From: Trichoplax sp. H2
Lineage: Eukaryota > Placozoa > Uniplacotomia > Trichoplacea
Reading direction: 5' to 3'
DNA length: 64,000 nt
Assembly: GCA_003344405.1 (NCBI GenBank)
Contig: NOWV01000239.1
Span: 32,802 to 96,801 of the forward strand
Shown one piece after another: positions 14,101 through 24,028 of the stretch. The notes beneath the pieces were generated by a model. It saw nothing but the letters and a program-made list of their open reading frames with translations. It had not been told where the DNA came from and made no database searches. Position numbers and translations under genes: made by a program. Numbering within the stretch: position 1 is the stretch's first letter; every line of letters begins with the position of its first letter.

Positions 14101-16109
14101 ATTTATTGAGTAATCTGTGCCTTAATTTGAAATCTATAGCAAGATCTTTTAAATTTCAATCGAATTTAAATTGGTAAGTACGGGATTCTAAACTTTAGGA
14201 TAACGTTAAGGCTTGAATACAAAATTAGTGTTACTTTTCAATTTTTGTGCAATTGAAGCTATCTTGCAAATTTGAGCCCTAAAAAGTTGTACATCATCTG
14301 CTAATAGTATTTTTTCATGGTTTCCTTATTTAATGTTAATGAAAATATTGACGTTAATCATTTTAAAAATTTAAGTATAGCGTGATAAAGCGAAGCGAAA
14401 TTGGTTTAGAGCGTTCAATTGTGCTTAAGTTTTACTTACAAAGTTACGAGCTTAGGATATCTAGTAATCGTCCCGTTTGAAATTGTCATAATACTACCGA
14501 ATTTAATATCCCTAGAAGATTATGAAGTAAAATTCAGTAACTATTAAGTTAATTGACACAGGCGCTACAATTTACGAAAACTTGAATGAATAACTATAGT
14601 AGAGATAATCGCCGTATTTTAAAATGGAGGAAAGTCTAGAGTTCTACTTCTACTAGAGCTAGTGCCAATAAAAATAGACTAGGAGAATATTCATATCTAA
14701 TTGCTAAAGTATTCGAGGCATGATTTCTGTCACTCTCAAGGTTCGAAATCTACTAGCTGGAAATTTGCGTCATTAATACAGTGAAAATATCTTATAAATC
14801 ACAAGTACCTTAACAACACCCTTAACTGTATACTTCATTTTATTATTGCTAGCTGTTTGTATGATTTGGGCGTTTTACTAAATCATGTAAAAAGTTAACG
14901 AACTTAAATTGGGTAATTGTGTCGTATAATGTAGCCTTCCTAGGTATTTCTACGATATTACTTTATATATAAAATTCTCAGGTATTTAGCAAATGGATAT
15001 TTTTCGTTATAAGGATTTGTAAAGGAAGTTTTGGGCGTAACAGATACTGTGAAAATCTTATTTCTCAAACAATGCTATGCTTTGTTCTATCCATAAGCTC
15101 ACTAAATCGAAGGCTCAGACTAAACACGGAAGACTGCATCTTTGGCTAATAATTTCTTAGCCTGTTGAATGATATATGTTCGATTTACATTATTATAATT
15201 ACTTTCTAACGTTGCATTTAGTGATGTTACAAGAGCTAACTAAATAGCTGCAATTTTTACCATCATACTTTGAAAATATGCAGCTACCATTAGCTGATAG
15301 TACTGCATTCCGTAGATATTACATAGATTTACTATAACCTCCAGCATAACTTATTTACATTATCAAAAACAAACATTTTGACTGATAGTTTTTAATTAAT
15401 TTTATCTCACTTCATAATGATAAAGTATTTTATTGAATAGTATATTGATTATTATACCAATTAATTTTAAATGCAGAACGTATCGTTTTCGCTTAATTAT
15501 ATATGAGAGCATTTATTAAATGTTACAATTTTTTTGTAAAACTAGCCTACATTGAAGTGATATCCCTCGTTGCGTTGGCTAAATCAGGAATTTGAGTCAG
15601 ATCGTAACTACGACAAAAAATTGTACTAGTACTGCAAGAACAGTATTTCGCACATGGATAAGCCATTCCTTTATTCATCGAACAAATTATTCGTTAATAT
15701 GTTGGTACACGTTTTATAAAATGCTGGTAATGTGCTGAAGAATTTAGAAGATTTATATACTCTTCATATAGCTTACTGTATATTTATTTACGTAGAAGTT
15801 AGTGTTTATTCTAGCTAGTTGTAATCACGAATAAATAGCAGTTTGGTCACATATTATTATTGGTGCTAATTTATTTTTCTTAAATGAGTACTCTTCTATC
15901 TTCTGTAAAGTATACTCATTATTAAGCAAGCACTCTGATAAAATAATACTGATTTGATACCAGCAATTTTAACCAAATTTAAAATATCTTGTCATATCAA
16001 ACTGCTGATAATATCTGCATGACCAATTTACTTTCTCACCTGTTGATGCAGCTATAAGAATCCATAGTATCAAAGCAGCTAAGATATTCTTTTGGCATCC
16101 AAAGTACAT
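2065..16109 (-). CDS. Secreted or membrane LRR protein, multi-exon, 3' end beyond the left edge
   Basis: Fourteen coding exons on the minus strand can be joined in frame: 16040-16109, 15551-15668, 14440-14511, 13770-13841, 12650-12721, 10740-10811, 10261-10332, 7338-7409, 6328-6399, 5986-6057, 5060-5131, 4901-4972, 3442-3513 and 2065-2136. They total 1052 nt, about 350 codons, with no stop. The order is signal peptide, cysteine-rich LRR N-terminal cap, then twelve 24-residue LRRs. Each LRR intron is phase 2 and splits the last conserved Leu codon of a repeat; ten of the eleven rejoined codons between LRR exons encode Leu and one encodes Phe. All donors are GT (mostly GTAAGT) and all acceptors AG. 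This one-repeat-per-exon layout is known from LGR glycoprotein-hormone-receptor genes and other LRR receptors. No LRR C-terminal cap or transmembrane exon lies in the window, so function beyond ligand-binding ectodomain is not assigned. The ATG at 16109 starts a clear signal peptide. Confidence 0.82.
3442..3513 (-). CDS. LRR gene exon 13: LRR 11
   Basis: A 72-nt phase-2 exon with acceptor CACAG and donor GTAAGT. The repeat reads DLSYNNISAILPNSF and ends VKNLKIL. Confidence 0.83.
4366..4475 (+). repeat. Partial copy of dispersed repeat R-B with TATA box
   Basis: AGTATATAAGCAGGCAAC is followed by TCTAGAAGCCTTTC and a diverged core (CGACTGAAGTAGAGCT). The TATA box just upstream of the core suggests R-B is also LTR-derived. 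Its ends could not be fixed. Confidence 0.4.
4901..4972 (-). CDS. LRR gene exon 12: LRR 10
   Basis: A 72-nt phase-2 exon with acceptor ACTAG and donor GTAAGT. The repeat reads MQGNRLDTIEQVSF and ends CLSSLRNL. Confidence 0.82.
5060..5131 (-). CDS. LRR gene exon 11: LRR 9
   Basis: A 72-nt phase-2 exon with acceptor TTAAG and donor GTAAGT. The repeat reads LAGNNIKRIEPKVF and ends TRRLQTL. It lies only 87 bp upstream of LRR 10, the shortest intron of the gene. Confidence 0.82.
5306..5662 (-). mobile_element. Truncated solo LTR, family LTR-2, inside an LRR intron
   Basis: The segment begins TGTCACAAAACAGC and is nearly identical to the first 360 bp of the copies at 36523 and 62478. It then stops abruptly, with no matching end and no target duplication. 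It sits in the intron between LRR 8 and LRR 9. By its TATA orientation (minus) it is in the same sense as the gene. Confidence 0.75.
5986..6057 (-). CDS. LRR gene exon 10: LRR 8
   Basis: A 72-nt phase-2 exon with acceptor GCTAG and donor GTAAGT. The repeat reads LKSNRLPVINESSF and ends CLWNLRNL. Confidence 0.82.
6328..6399 (-). CDS. LRR gene exon 9: LRR 7
   Basis: A 72-nt phase-2 exon with acceptor TTACAG and donor GTGAGT. The repeat reads DLSENRLESIPERSF, a canonical LRR strand and turn, and ends MPILVTL. Confidence 0.83.
7338..7409 (-). CDS. LRR gene exon 8: LRR 6
   Basis: A 72-nt phase-2 exon with acceptor TTACAG and donor GTAAGT. The repeat reads LRRNPLTSIPAGAF and ends CLSRLSYL, a close match to the typical LRR consensus. 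The intron separating it from LRR 5 (7410-10260) contains two LTR-like elements. Confidence 0.82.
8298..8918 (-). mobile_element. LTR-like element, family LTR-3 (about 620 bp)
   Basis: Starts TGTTACGAGC and ends CCTGACA, and is colinear with copies at 23391 and 52404. The minus strand has a TATA box (CCTATATAAATAG), so it probably reads minus. The flanks ATAAG and ATTAG match at 4 of 5 positions, a likely aged target duplication. It lies in the LRR gene intron 7410-10260. Confidence 0.65.
9493..9928 (+). mobile_element. Solo LTR, family LTR-1 (436 bp)
   Basis: Starts TGTCACGGTACGAAC and ends GGTTTGTGGCA. The flanks CACAT and TACAT match at 4 of 5 positions. Inside, in order, are a TATA box (GGGTATATAAGCC) and AATAAAG, the U3-R layout of an LTR. 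It lies in an LRR intron in the opposite sense to the gene. The open frame inside it on the minus strand is not a gene. Confidence 0.82.
10261..10332 (-). CDS. LRR gene exon 7: LRR 5
   Basis: A 72-nt phase-2 exon with acceptor TTTTAG and donor GTAAGT. The repeat ends GCLKNLRVL. The junction codon to the next exon is TTC (Phe), the only one of the eleven LRR-LRR junctions that is not Leu. Confidence 0.75.
10740..10811 (-). CDS. LRR gene exon 6: LRR 4
   Basis: A 72-nt phase-2 exon with acceptor TACAG and donor GTAAGT. The repeat reads NLYRNSLSNI...NTF... ending VLKIKTL. The adjacent intron (10812-12649) carries a solo LTR. Confidence 0.78.
11171..11808 (-). mobile_element. Solo LTR, family LTR-2 (638 bp)
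   Basis: Colinear with the copies at 36523 and 62478. The first bases are mutated (TACCAAGAACAGC for TGTCACAAAACAGC), but the flanks are an exact 5-bp duplication, GTAAT on both sides, which fixes the ends. A TATA box (GTATATAAATGC) is on the minus strand. It lies in the LRR intron 10812-12649. Confidence 0.85.
12650..12721 (-). CDS. LRR gene exon 5: LRR 3
   Basis: A 72-nt phase-2 exon with acceptor TTTCAG and donor GTAAGT. The repeat reads LLDNNSLHSI... ending CLRMLIYL. Confidence 0.8.
13376..13440 (+). repeat. Partial copy of a dispersed repeat (family R-B)
   Basis: Contains TCTAGAAGCCTTTC followed by ATTCGGCTAGATTAGAGCT, also found near 4425 and 18770 and in reverse at 32541 and 50118. 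Only this core is recognisable here. Confidence 0.5.
13770..13841 (-). CDS. LRR gene exon 4: LRR 2
   Basis: A 72-nt phase-2 exon with acceptor TTACAG and donor GTAAGT. The repeat reads KLMNDKISSI... ending CTLPYLRYL, with the ladder Asn and a Phe-Cys pair before the last helix. Confidence 0.8.
14440..14511 (-). CDS. LRR gene exon 3: LRR 1
   Basis: This 72-nt exon has phase 2 on both sides and donor GTAAGT. It encodes one repeat ending TRYPKLVTL. It lacks the usual Asn at the asparagine-ladder position (FGS), making it the least canonical of the twelve. Confidence 0.75.
15551..15668 (-). CDS. LRR gene exon 2: LRR N-terminal cap (LRRNT)
   Basis: The 118-nt exon enters in phase 1 and leaves in phase 2 at donor GTAGGC. 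It encodes the capping pattern C-x3-C-x-C-x6-C (CAKYCSC, then FC) followed by LTQIPDL, as in the N-terminal caps that flank LRR arrays. It reads straight into the first LRR exon as DITSM-DIKFG, the expected strand motif. No LDLa-type exon was seen between it and the signal peptide. Confidence 0.8.
16040..16109 (-). CDS. LRR gene exon 1: signal peptide
   Basis: From ATG at 16109 the exon encodes 23 codons plus one base: a short polar start, then a hydrophobic core (ILAALILWILIAA) and a small-residue end (STG) typical of a signal-peptidase site. It ends at donor GTGAGA in phase 1. The next exon starts with two bases that complete a Gly codon. The 5' UTR and promoter were not identified. Confidence 0.75.
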
Positions 16110-18335
16110 ATTGATTGTTAAAATTTAGTAAATCAATATAATCCGAAATTGATTTTCTTTAAGAATTAGAATAAAATTTAAGCATCAAAACTGAACCTAA
16201 ATTATAAGTATCTTTTCTATTCATGAAATTTTCACTTAAATTGCTTGTTTGAAATGAAATGAGCTAAATCACTTTATTTTTTAATCTGTGATTCTCTAAT
16301 TTTCACATGCGTTAACTAGTTGGTCTAATCTTGGCATTGTATGAGATTGGTAAAAATATGGTATCTTTATAACTAAAATTTAAAGAATATTTTAAATACT
16401 GGCAGATAGCTTAGTAAAAGGAATTTATCTTTTTAGAGGAAAAAGCTCAGATAACTATACTGACGAAGAAGCAAATTTCATTCTGTTCTTAAAACGTAAG
16501 GTAATAATAGGTATCATATAGTACTGATGCTGATTACATATAACTATACTGCAGTTGAATACAAATTTTTTATCTTATTAATGAAGTAAAAGAATTCAAC
16601 TACCATATTTTTCTTTACTTGTAAGGTCATATCGATGACTTTCGATTCATATACTTTAATAAAGGTCTTATGTAACCGTAGTTCGTCTTTTACTTTAGCA
16701 AGAGTTGCCAAAAATTTGTTTGCAAATTTCGAAAATGCGTTGCAATTTATTCAATGTTATTTAATACTTAGGTAAACGACACGTGAAATATAACTGAAAA
16801 ACCAGAATTGAACCCTAAAATTAAGTCTGCATTCACTGACTGTAGATCTCCAGGTAAAACATATGATGGAGTCATTAATTCGATTAAATCTATTATGATC
16901 TTCAGTAAAAACTAAAAATGATATAAATTATACCTATAATAAATCTTGCTTTAATTTTACTTGTAATCTTTTAGTGCAAGAGGAAAAACTGAAGACACTG
17001 CTGAATCGCAAAACTAATAATATTTACGATTTTTTTTAAGTTTAGATAATAATATGTCATATGGTACTAATAGCAAAGAATGGTATAGCTTAATTAAATT
17101 AGAAACTAAGGATGGTGTTTCTTGAAGATCGTATGAATCACTTTCGAGACTGAAAATTAGCATCGATTTTGGTATTTTTATGCACATCAGTTTTACTCAA
17201 GCACTGCAAGTTAAAATGCTTGGTATACGCGTATTTCCTGTAGGTTGTAGATTATGTACTGTGTATTTACTGTATTTGAGCTTTATATCTATAATATTGC
17301 TACAATAGGGTAGAATGATGTAGAACTATACCTTCATAGCTGTTACAAACGCACTAAAGGAGATTTTAATTTAAAATAACTAGTATGCCTCGATAACTCC
17401 TAGGATTAATTTCCAAAATTAGATTGAACCACCAATTATAATAAACTTATTCAAATTAATGATTTCGAACTGGAAAAGATAGTCCTTTAAGCGATTTAGA
17501 CTCGGCTTATTCCGTCTGTCAGAAAAAGAACAAAATAATTCTCTCATTCAGTTTTAAATATAGCTGGAAAGTTTTTAAAATAAGTCAGATAGAGATTTTA
17601 TTACTATATATATATATCAATTAGTTTAAATATTGTATTCTAGGACACGTAGAATGAACTTTTTATTTCAGATTTGAGTGAATTTTTAACAAATGTTTCC
17701 AAAGCTAATCTACTATTTTCAGAGAATGATTAATTAATTCTCGACCTTTCGATATCTGCCATCAAATTCCATTCATAAAATTTACATTTAGTGACGGTCC
17801 ACAACAAAAGTGGGATACAAATACAAGTAAAGTAATGCTAGGCAAGATTATCTAATTTGCTAGTACCCTCGATTCTAATTACATTTAGATAAGTATCACG
17901 TTAGTAAAGGTTAGCTGGTCTCAACTTATCAGTATTTAGGTGCGATACCATAGAATTTTACGTTAAGGCTAGAAACAGCATGTAGCGATACTATTAGATG
18001 AGTTATTTTTGTCAACTTCTATGTAGAAGTACGTAAACTATATAAAACTTAAAAGTAATACCACATCTATAAATGTCAACAATAATAGGTATACAGTATA
18101 CGAGCAATGTCTATGATAATGCAGGGATATCGAATTCAGCTTCGTAGAATAAAATACTAATTGAATTTCGTTCTCTTACTAAATTTTATAACTGTAAAGT
18201 AAATCTATTTGCAACCATTATGTTATAAACAAGTTTGGTAACATATTCAAGTAGCTACGCTTATCTATCGTTGTTGCTCTTAGTCTTTCTTTACGGACAG
18301 CTCTATTTTAGTGTAATGTAAGTTAGTATTGTTAT
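16110..18335. other. No supported feature
   Basis: This is the region upstream of the LRR gene start. No convincing TATA box, CpG-rich island or further exon was recognised. The 5' UTR and promoter of the LRR gene must lie here or further right. Confidence 0.5.
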
Positions 18336-18813
18336 TGTAGACTGTTCGCCATGTTTAGTATAATGTACGGTAGCGTAACTTCTATATTTATTCTAAGATA
18401 TATTTGGTAGCCATAACTAAAGACTGTAGTGGTATAGACTCTATGCTAGAGTACAGATGACTATATGCAGTAATATATGTTGACTTATTAATAAGGTTAT
18501 AGGTAAAAATAGAACTGTAAATCATATATTACGATATAGTTCATTCATTGTACTTTGGCTGGTGTGAATAATGTCTACATAAATACTGTACTCGTATCCA
18601 TATCGGATTAATGATGGTCCGCAGTAGAATAGTGTTACTAAGAATAATGTAACTATGTATAAAATAAGGTAAGTGTATAAAATAAGGTAAAAGGTTGCCG
18701 TGCGGATTGCAGCTGCGAATGCTACGAAAAGTATAAAAACATGCAACTTTAGATTATTCTGTTAGATCGCTGTAGAAGTCTTTAGTAGTAGTATTCGGCT
18801 AGAGTAGAGCTGT
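18336..18813 (+). repeat. Dispersed repeat R-B, near full length
   Basis: This reads as the reverse complement of 32541-32952 and 50118-50480 from TGTAGACTGTTCGCC to ATTCGGCTAGAGTAGAGCTG. A TATA-like run (AGTATAAAAACATGC) lies about 80 bp before the right end, so it may be an LTR. No target duplication was found. It includes an 18-bp direct repeat (TGTATAAAATAAGGTAA) near 18655-18690. Confidence 0.55.
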
Positions 18814-18978
18814 GTGTAGTTAATCTTTGTATAAGATTCAATAAAGCCCTTTTTTTCTAAAATTTGGAATTTCGTCTTCGGTATATATCACATCTAGCAA
18901 AATATAACTATTGTAAACGAGTTCTAGATAGAACTGCTAAATAATCTAAAGTTGTCAGCTTATACACTTTATGTAGCA
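18791..18978. repeat. Left copy of a 188-bp duplication (partner 19487-19673)
   Basis: From GTATTCGGCTAGAGTAGAG to CTTTATGTAGCA it is almost base-for-base equal to 19487-19673, differing mainly by one T in a homopolymer and two substitutions. The partner copy starts immediately after an N gap. Confidence 0.85.
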
Positions 18979-18982
18979 CTAG

Positions 18983-19099
18983 TGCAAACTCCCGTCGCTT
19001 TGCTGACGGTTTACGATAATGTGCTCATTTAACAGGTAGTATTACCATTTGTCGTAGACCTGTCAGGGGTTCAGTAACTTTATACCGTGTACTGTGTAG
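18983..19099. repeat. Direct repeat, left copy (partner about 19235-19310)
   Basis: AGTGCAAACTCCCGTCGCTT and the following sequence to TTTATACCGT recur from about 19233, with a 30-bp deletion in the right copy. This adds to the tandem complexity around the gap. Confidence 0.6.
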
Positions 19100-19317
19100 T
19101 AGTAGAGTGTATGACATATACTGATATACATACCGCATTTCTCTAATCTTATAGTAACTCTCCATTTTTAGCTATGTGGAACACTCTTACCCACTCATTC
19201 ATACTGTATAATATATATATATTTATATATTAGTGCAAGCTCCTGTCGCTTTACTGACGGTTTACGATAATGTGCTCATTTAACATAGGTTCAGTAACTT
19301 TATACCGTACCGTGTAT

Positions 19318-19466
19318 ACTATAATTTAAAGTGTTCATACATAGTACCTGTGTTATTTACGTTACTGTACAGTCAAGACTTTTGATTATTAGTAACAATA
19401 ATTTATAGCGGATCACCTATAATCCAATATGACAACTGCTACAGTATTGGCACAGAACTTATTTCT
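19318..19466. repeat. Left copy of a 149-bp duplication (partner 19754-19902)
   Basis: From ACTATAATTTAAAG to ACTTATTTCT it appears identical to 19754-19902, and it ends exactly at the N gap. Confidence 0.85.
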
Positions 19467-19486
19467 NNNNNNNNNNNNNNNNNNNN
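19467..19486. other. Assembly gap (20 N)
   Basis: Twenty N, between two sequence blocks that are each duplicated nearby. Confidence 0.99.
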
Positions 19487-19962
19487 GTATTCGGCTAGAG
19501 TAGAGCTGTGTGTAGTTAATCTTTGTATAAGATTCAATAAAGCCCTTTTTTCTAAAATTTGGAATTTCGTCTTCGGTATATATCACATCTGGCAAAATAT
19601 AACTATTGTAAACGAGTTCTAGATAGAGCTGCTAAATAATCTAAAGTTGTCAGCTTATACACTTTATGTAGCATTTCTAGCTATAATCCACATAGCAATA
19701 TTCTACTTAATTTTATACACTCTAGGATATACCTCGCTTGTTACACTTCGCGTACTATAATTTAAAGTGTTCATACATAGTACCTGTGTTATTTACGTTA
19801 CTGTACAGTCAAGACTTTTGATTATTAGTAACAATAATTTATAGCGGATCACCTATAATCCAATATGACAACTGCTACAGTATTGGCACAGAACTTATTT
19901 CTTCCAGACAAAACACGATAAACTAACAATATCGTGATATATGTGTTACTGTGATAAAGTGT

Positions 19963-20780
19963 TGTAATGAAATGAAACGTGTAGAAACCAAGCTACTGAA
20001 CTTCTAACAAACTTTGATTCAACTTTCTTTGCACTCAGGTCAACTTAACAAAACTTTGACAAAAAATAAAATTTTGGGAAACAACCGATCAACAATTTAT
20101 TAAGAAAATGTGAGAGAGTCTAATTAAACAACCTTCCAAATACTTAATTCTAAGTATTATAAGTAGAGAAATAAAAAACTGCAGAATTGAAACTGTCAAC
20201 AATCACACAACCTAACAAAAAGAAGAACGTTTAAACTTACAACAGTTCGACCCCGAAGGCCTTTAAAATTGAACAAGTTCTTCAAAAGAATCTTTTGCTC
20301 TCAACTCTAAATTTTCTGATTACTTTATCATTTATAGGCTTCGCAGAGCCCTCAGTGGTACTTAAAACTTAATATTTATTAACCAATCACTCTTAAATTA
20401 AAAACCTTTTTAGAAAACTACTTTGCACCGCTTTAGAAAAAACAAAAATTATTCAAAGTTCAGACACAAATTACCTTATGATTCCCATATAAACACTATA
20501 AAACCATCAAACTAACTATGAAATACCTCAAGCTTTACTTCTAACTTAATTTCCAATGATAATACATTACAAATGTCTAAAAATTAATCTTTAAACATCA
20601 AGGTTTAGTCATAAAAATAACAGCCTAACTACTTAGCAATCAACACAACCTCAGCCATTTGCCATCTTTTTTTTCTATTTTCTCAACTAAACTTTCCTAC
20701 TGTAACTTTCATATCTCTTCATAAAATTCCAAAGTTTCAAATTCACAACAAAAAGTTCACATTTCAAAAGCTAATATCAA
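19963..20780 (+). repeat. Dispersed repeat R-F, long copy
   Basis: Begins TGTAATGAAATGAAACGTG and shares blocks such as TTCGACCCCGAAGGCC and TCATTTATAGGCTTCG with 63364-64000 (same orientation) and 50818-51194 (reverse). Its class is unknown. No coding frame was recognised, and its right end is not fixed: it may run to about 20940. Confidence 0.6.
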
Positions 20781-20788
20781 CTCAAATC

Positions 20789-20888
20789 ACTAGACATTTT
20801 ATAAAATCACTGGGCATTTCATAAAATCTCTAGGTATTTCATAAAATCATTAGGCATTTTATAAAATCACTTGGCATTTTGCAATATG
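20789..20888. repeat. Tandem repeat, five 20-bp units
   Basis: Five head-to-tail copies exactly 20 bp apart, of the form ACTAGGCATTTTATAAAATC, with a few substitutions each. The motif TTGCAAAATGCC occurs inverted just after, at about 20923. A similar AGGCATTTTGCAAA motif is at 39443. Confidence 0.85.
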
Positions 20889-21349
20889 ACGGATGCGTTT
20901 GTCAACGGCAATTTGCAAAATGCCTAATCAACATTTACGAGTTGATTGTAGCCAATATCTCTTCAAATTCAAATAAATAATGAAAGAAACAGGTAAGGAT
21001 AACTGCTACTATTACACATTTAGATAAGTCGACTACAGTATGATTGAACTCTAATTTATCCCAAAGCATGAATATGGCAATAATGAATGTTACAATAACT
21101 CAAGTCTTGAATATATACAAGTACATTTCTATAGCCGTGATAATGCTTACAAGGTATGCATGGCCTGCAATAGACGAAACATCTTTTTTGGAATATTATC
21201 TGTGCTACAATTTCTAATTTTGCTATATTTAGTTAAAATTACAAAGGCATCGGCTTTAGTCGTCATTCTGGATAATTTTTTGTAACACCCTAACAATAGC
21301 TTTAATGCGCGAAATCAAGTGTATTAGAAACGAAAATTTCGCCACATAA

Positions 21350-21640
21350 CTAAAAAGTAAACTTTACAAGTAAATCTAAACCAAGATGTCGAAAGTGGTA
21401 ATTCAGTAAACGATTCTCCGCAATTTTCCAACTGATGAGAAGAAGTAGAAAATTTAAACGCATATTTAAGATATTTAAAATAATTTGAAATCCATCCGTA
21501 TTGCAACCGTTTATAGATTGCTTTTGCAATAAACCAATTCCCAACATGAAGTACTTTAACATCTGTATTACTCTCTCAAGGAAATAGCATGTTGCAGCTG
21601 TATGATAAAACGTGACTCCTTTTAAATTTCGCTGATACAA
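21350..21640 (-). pseudogene. Ankyrin-repeat-like remnant
   Basis: A 96-residue frame reads GVTFYHTAATCYFLERVIQM, matching the ankyrin pattern G-x-TPLHxAA...V..L, followed by INGCNTDGF, the start of a second unit, and LLLLISWKIAENR. TPLH is decayed (TFYH) and no neighbouring exon or start was recognised, so it is probably a dead fragment. Chance similarity cannot be excluded without a profile search. Confidence 0.42.
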
Positions 21641-22009
21641 TTACATAAACAAATTCAGGTCTATCACGTACAATTTCAAGGCAACTGAAGTATTTTGCTG
21701 GCTTGCAAAAATTTTTATTGACAGTACGATAACTAGAAATTTTCTCAACTATCAACAGATTTAAATTTAATCATTAGATAATAGGTAACATTTGCTATTA
21801 AATAATCTCTTTAACCTATCAATTAGATTTCACTTTTATCTAATTTTTGCTTCTGTCACTTGCGTATAATAAATATTTTAAGAAATACTGGTATGGTCAT
21901 TACCAAAGTGCTATATTGAAAGAATATTATAGTATCGTTTATCTCTAATATTTCGCAAATAGCGTATGCTAGCTTTTATTAAAATCATTACATTGTATGA
22001 CATACGAGC

Positions 22010-22573
22010 TATCACAAACCAACTTCGTGACAAAGATAACGTAAAGCAAATCTCTAAATTACCATAGCTCCGGTCTTCAGTGTCTCTTAACTACCTCACA
22101 AGAATTTAGACGCCTTTGCTTCTACGTTAAAACAACTATAAAACTCTTCTTTTATTCAACTATCTGCCGAGCTTAAATACCCTTCGGCAGCTATCATGTA
22201 TGAGTCATAAAAGTTCACGAACTTTAGCTCATGTTGGATAGCTAAATTAATACAGACATTATTCATAATTCTGGACTTTTACTGAACGATCTAGATAATT
22301 AGACTACATGATGTCCATATACACAATTATTTATAGTATCACCTATAATTGAATATCTTCAGGATATTCATCACAAGCGTTACAAGACGTAACACTATCA
22401 TCAATTAATATTAGTTACCTTATGAGAACTCTTACTACAATACAGCATAATTTACTGTAACAAAATAATAACTACTGTAGTTCTTACTGTAAGTCATTAT
22501 TAGTTATCTCCATATATAAATGTTAAACACTAAATCTAGTCATTTACTCTTCACGCTGGTTCGTACCATGAAA
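22010..22573 (-). mobile_element. Solo LTR, family LTR-1, old copy (564 bp)
   Basis: Starts TATCACAAACCAACTTCGTG and ends GTTCGTACCATGAAA, both decayed from TGTCACAAACC and CCGTGACA. The flanks are an exact duplication, CGAGC on both sides. It is longer than the 436-442 bp young copies. Confidence 0.82.
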
Positions 22574-23085
22574 CGAGCATATTAATTCTTTCTCAGTAAG
22601 GTTGAGAAATCAGTGCAAGTTTAAGTGTAATTTGAAAATCAGCAATGTGCACATATTCAATCATCCACTATCTTATACACTCACGTTTTTATTGTGTAAC
22701 AAAGGGGTATCTGTCTCCAAATATTAGTCACTTTCACATAAGTATTAAGGGAATAACTTGAGCTTAAATAAATCTTTATTACGAATTCAGTTATAATAAA
22801 AAAGCTAGTCTTAGATGACAGGAGAGTACGAAAGAATCAAACGAGAGTTAAATCCTTTTGCTTATATAATATTCAACATCAATTGATCATAAAAATGATA
22901 TAAACAAAATCTATGCTACATTACCCTAAGTCTTATCTATGAGATTAGTATAATAAATTCTTATAACTTATAGTAGTCTTAGCTACCATTACAATACGAT
23001 TCTTTCGACATAACAGTATGTTATTAAAATAACAAATCGATATTTACATAAGCATTCATAACACAATAGGTGAATATTGTAATTA

Positions 23086-23122
23086 TAATGTTACGGCCAT
23101 TCTTAGGAATGGCAGTAATAAC
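23086..23122. repeat. Short palindrome, possible minimal inverted-repeat element
   Basis: The run from TTACGGCCATTC to GAATGGCAGTAA (23091-23118) is an almost perfect inverted repeat around TTAG. The same arms are the ends of the 137-bp insertion that breaks the receptor pseudogene at 43.9 kb. Confidence 0.6.
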
Positions 23123-23390
23123 AACAATACCATATGACTACTGTACCAATCTTAACAATCACACACATCTTTAAAATAAATCGACCGGCATGAGCACTTT
23201 CAGTTGCATCATGTAAGTCCAGCGTTTACATCTATGTGAAAGCTACTTCACTACATATTGCAATATTGAGTGGCAACGCGACGTAGAGCAACTTTTCATA
23301 GAAGCGTAATTTCGTTGTCTTAAGATAGCTTATGTAAGAATACACCAACACGGACTTCCAGATATCTCTAGAAGTCCATGGATATGAATT

Positions 23391-24028
23391 TGTCTATGTA
23401 CTAGGGGATAGAAATAGCCCTAGCTTGCAACTAAGATTGAGAGTGTGTCTAATATGTACTACTGTGAATTAGAATATCAATAATTATAAGTTGATGTTAT
23501 AATGCAGATATAATTAAGATTTAAAACAGTCAGGCCTCTAATTTATTTAGAAATCGCAATCTACTTTATATCCGCGAGGCTGCAGTCTATATAGAATTTG
23601 ATATCTAGAACCAGTTCAACTATAAGAGTCACCTCATCTTTCTGAAACTAACCAATTAATGCTCTAAAAAGTCTTCATTTGTATGAATTTAACACAGTGT
23701 AATCCCATTACATTTTTTTATCAGTATTACATTGATCAGTTCCTAATAGTAATCTAACAAAGATATGTTAGACTATAATACTAAGATATTTCATTTAGAC
23801 ATAGAAACTGTACTTTCAACCTTAACGTCAGGCAATATAGTCTGATGTAAATAGTCTGTAATTACTATTTGAGTCCAGCTAATCCCAAATTAAGGATTAC
23901 CCTACTTACACTTACACTGTGAAGCAGTAAAGTTAAATTTAAGGAAATCGCAAACATTACTGATAACAAGCATATATCAAAAGTAACTTTGAAATAATGT
24001 ACATGTCAAGAATGTTACTTTCATGGCA
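23391..24028 (-). mobile_element. LTR-like element, family LTR-3, diverged
   Basis: Colinear with 8298 and 52404, with shared blocks such as AATAGCCCTAGCTTGCAAC and CCAGTTCAACTA. The start (TGTCTATGTACTAGG) and end (CATGGCA) are decayed and no target duplication remains. Confidence 0.55.

Noticed and set aside
18522-18746. 74-codon minus-strand frame with a hydrophobic stretch
   Set aside because: It overlaps repeat R-B and is not kept open in its other copies.
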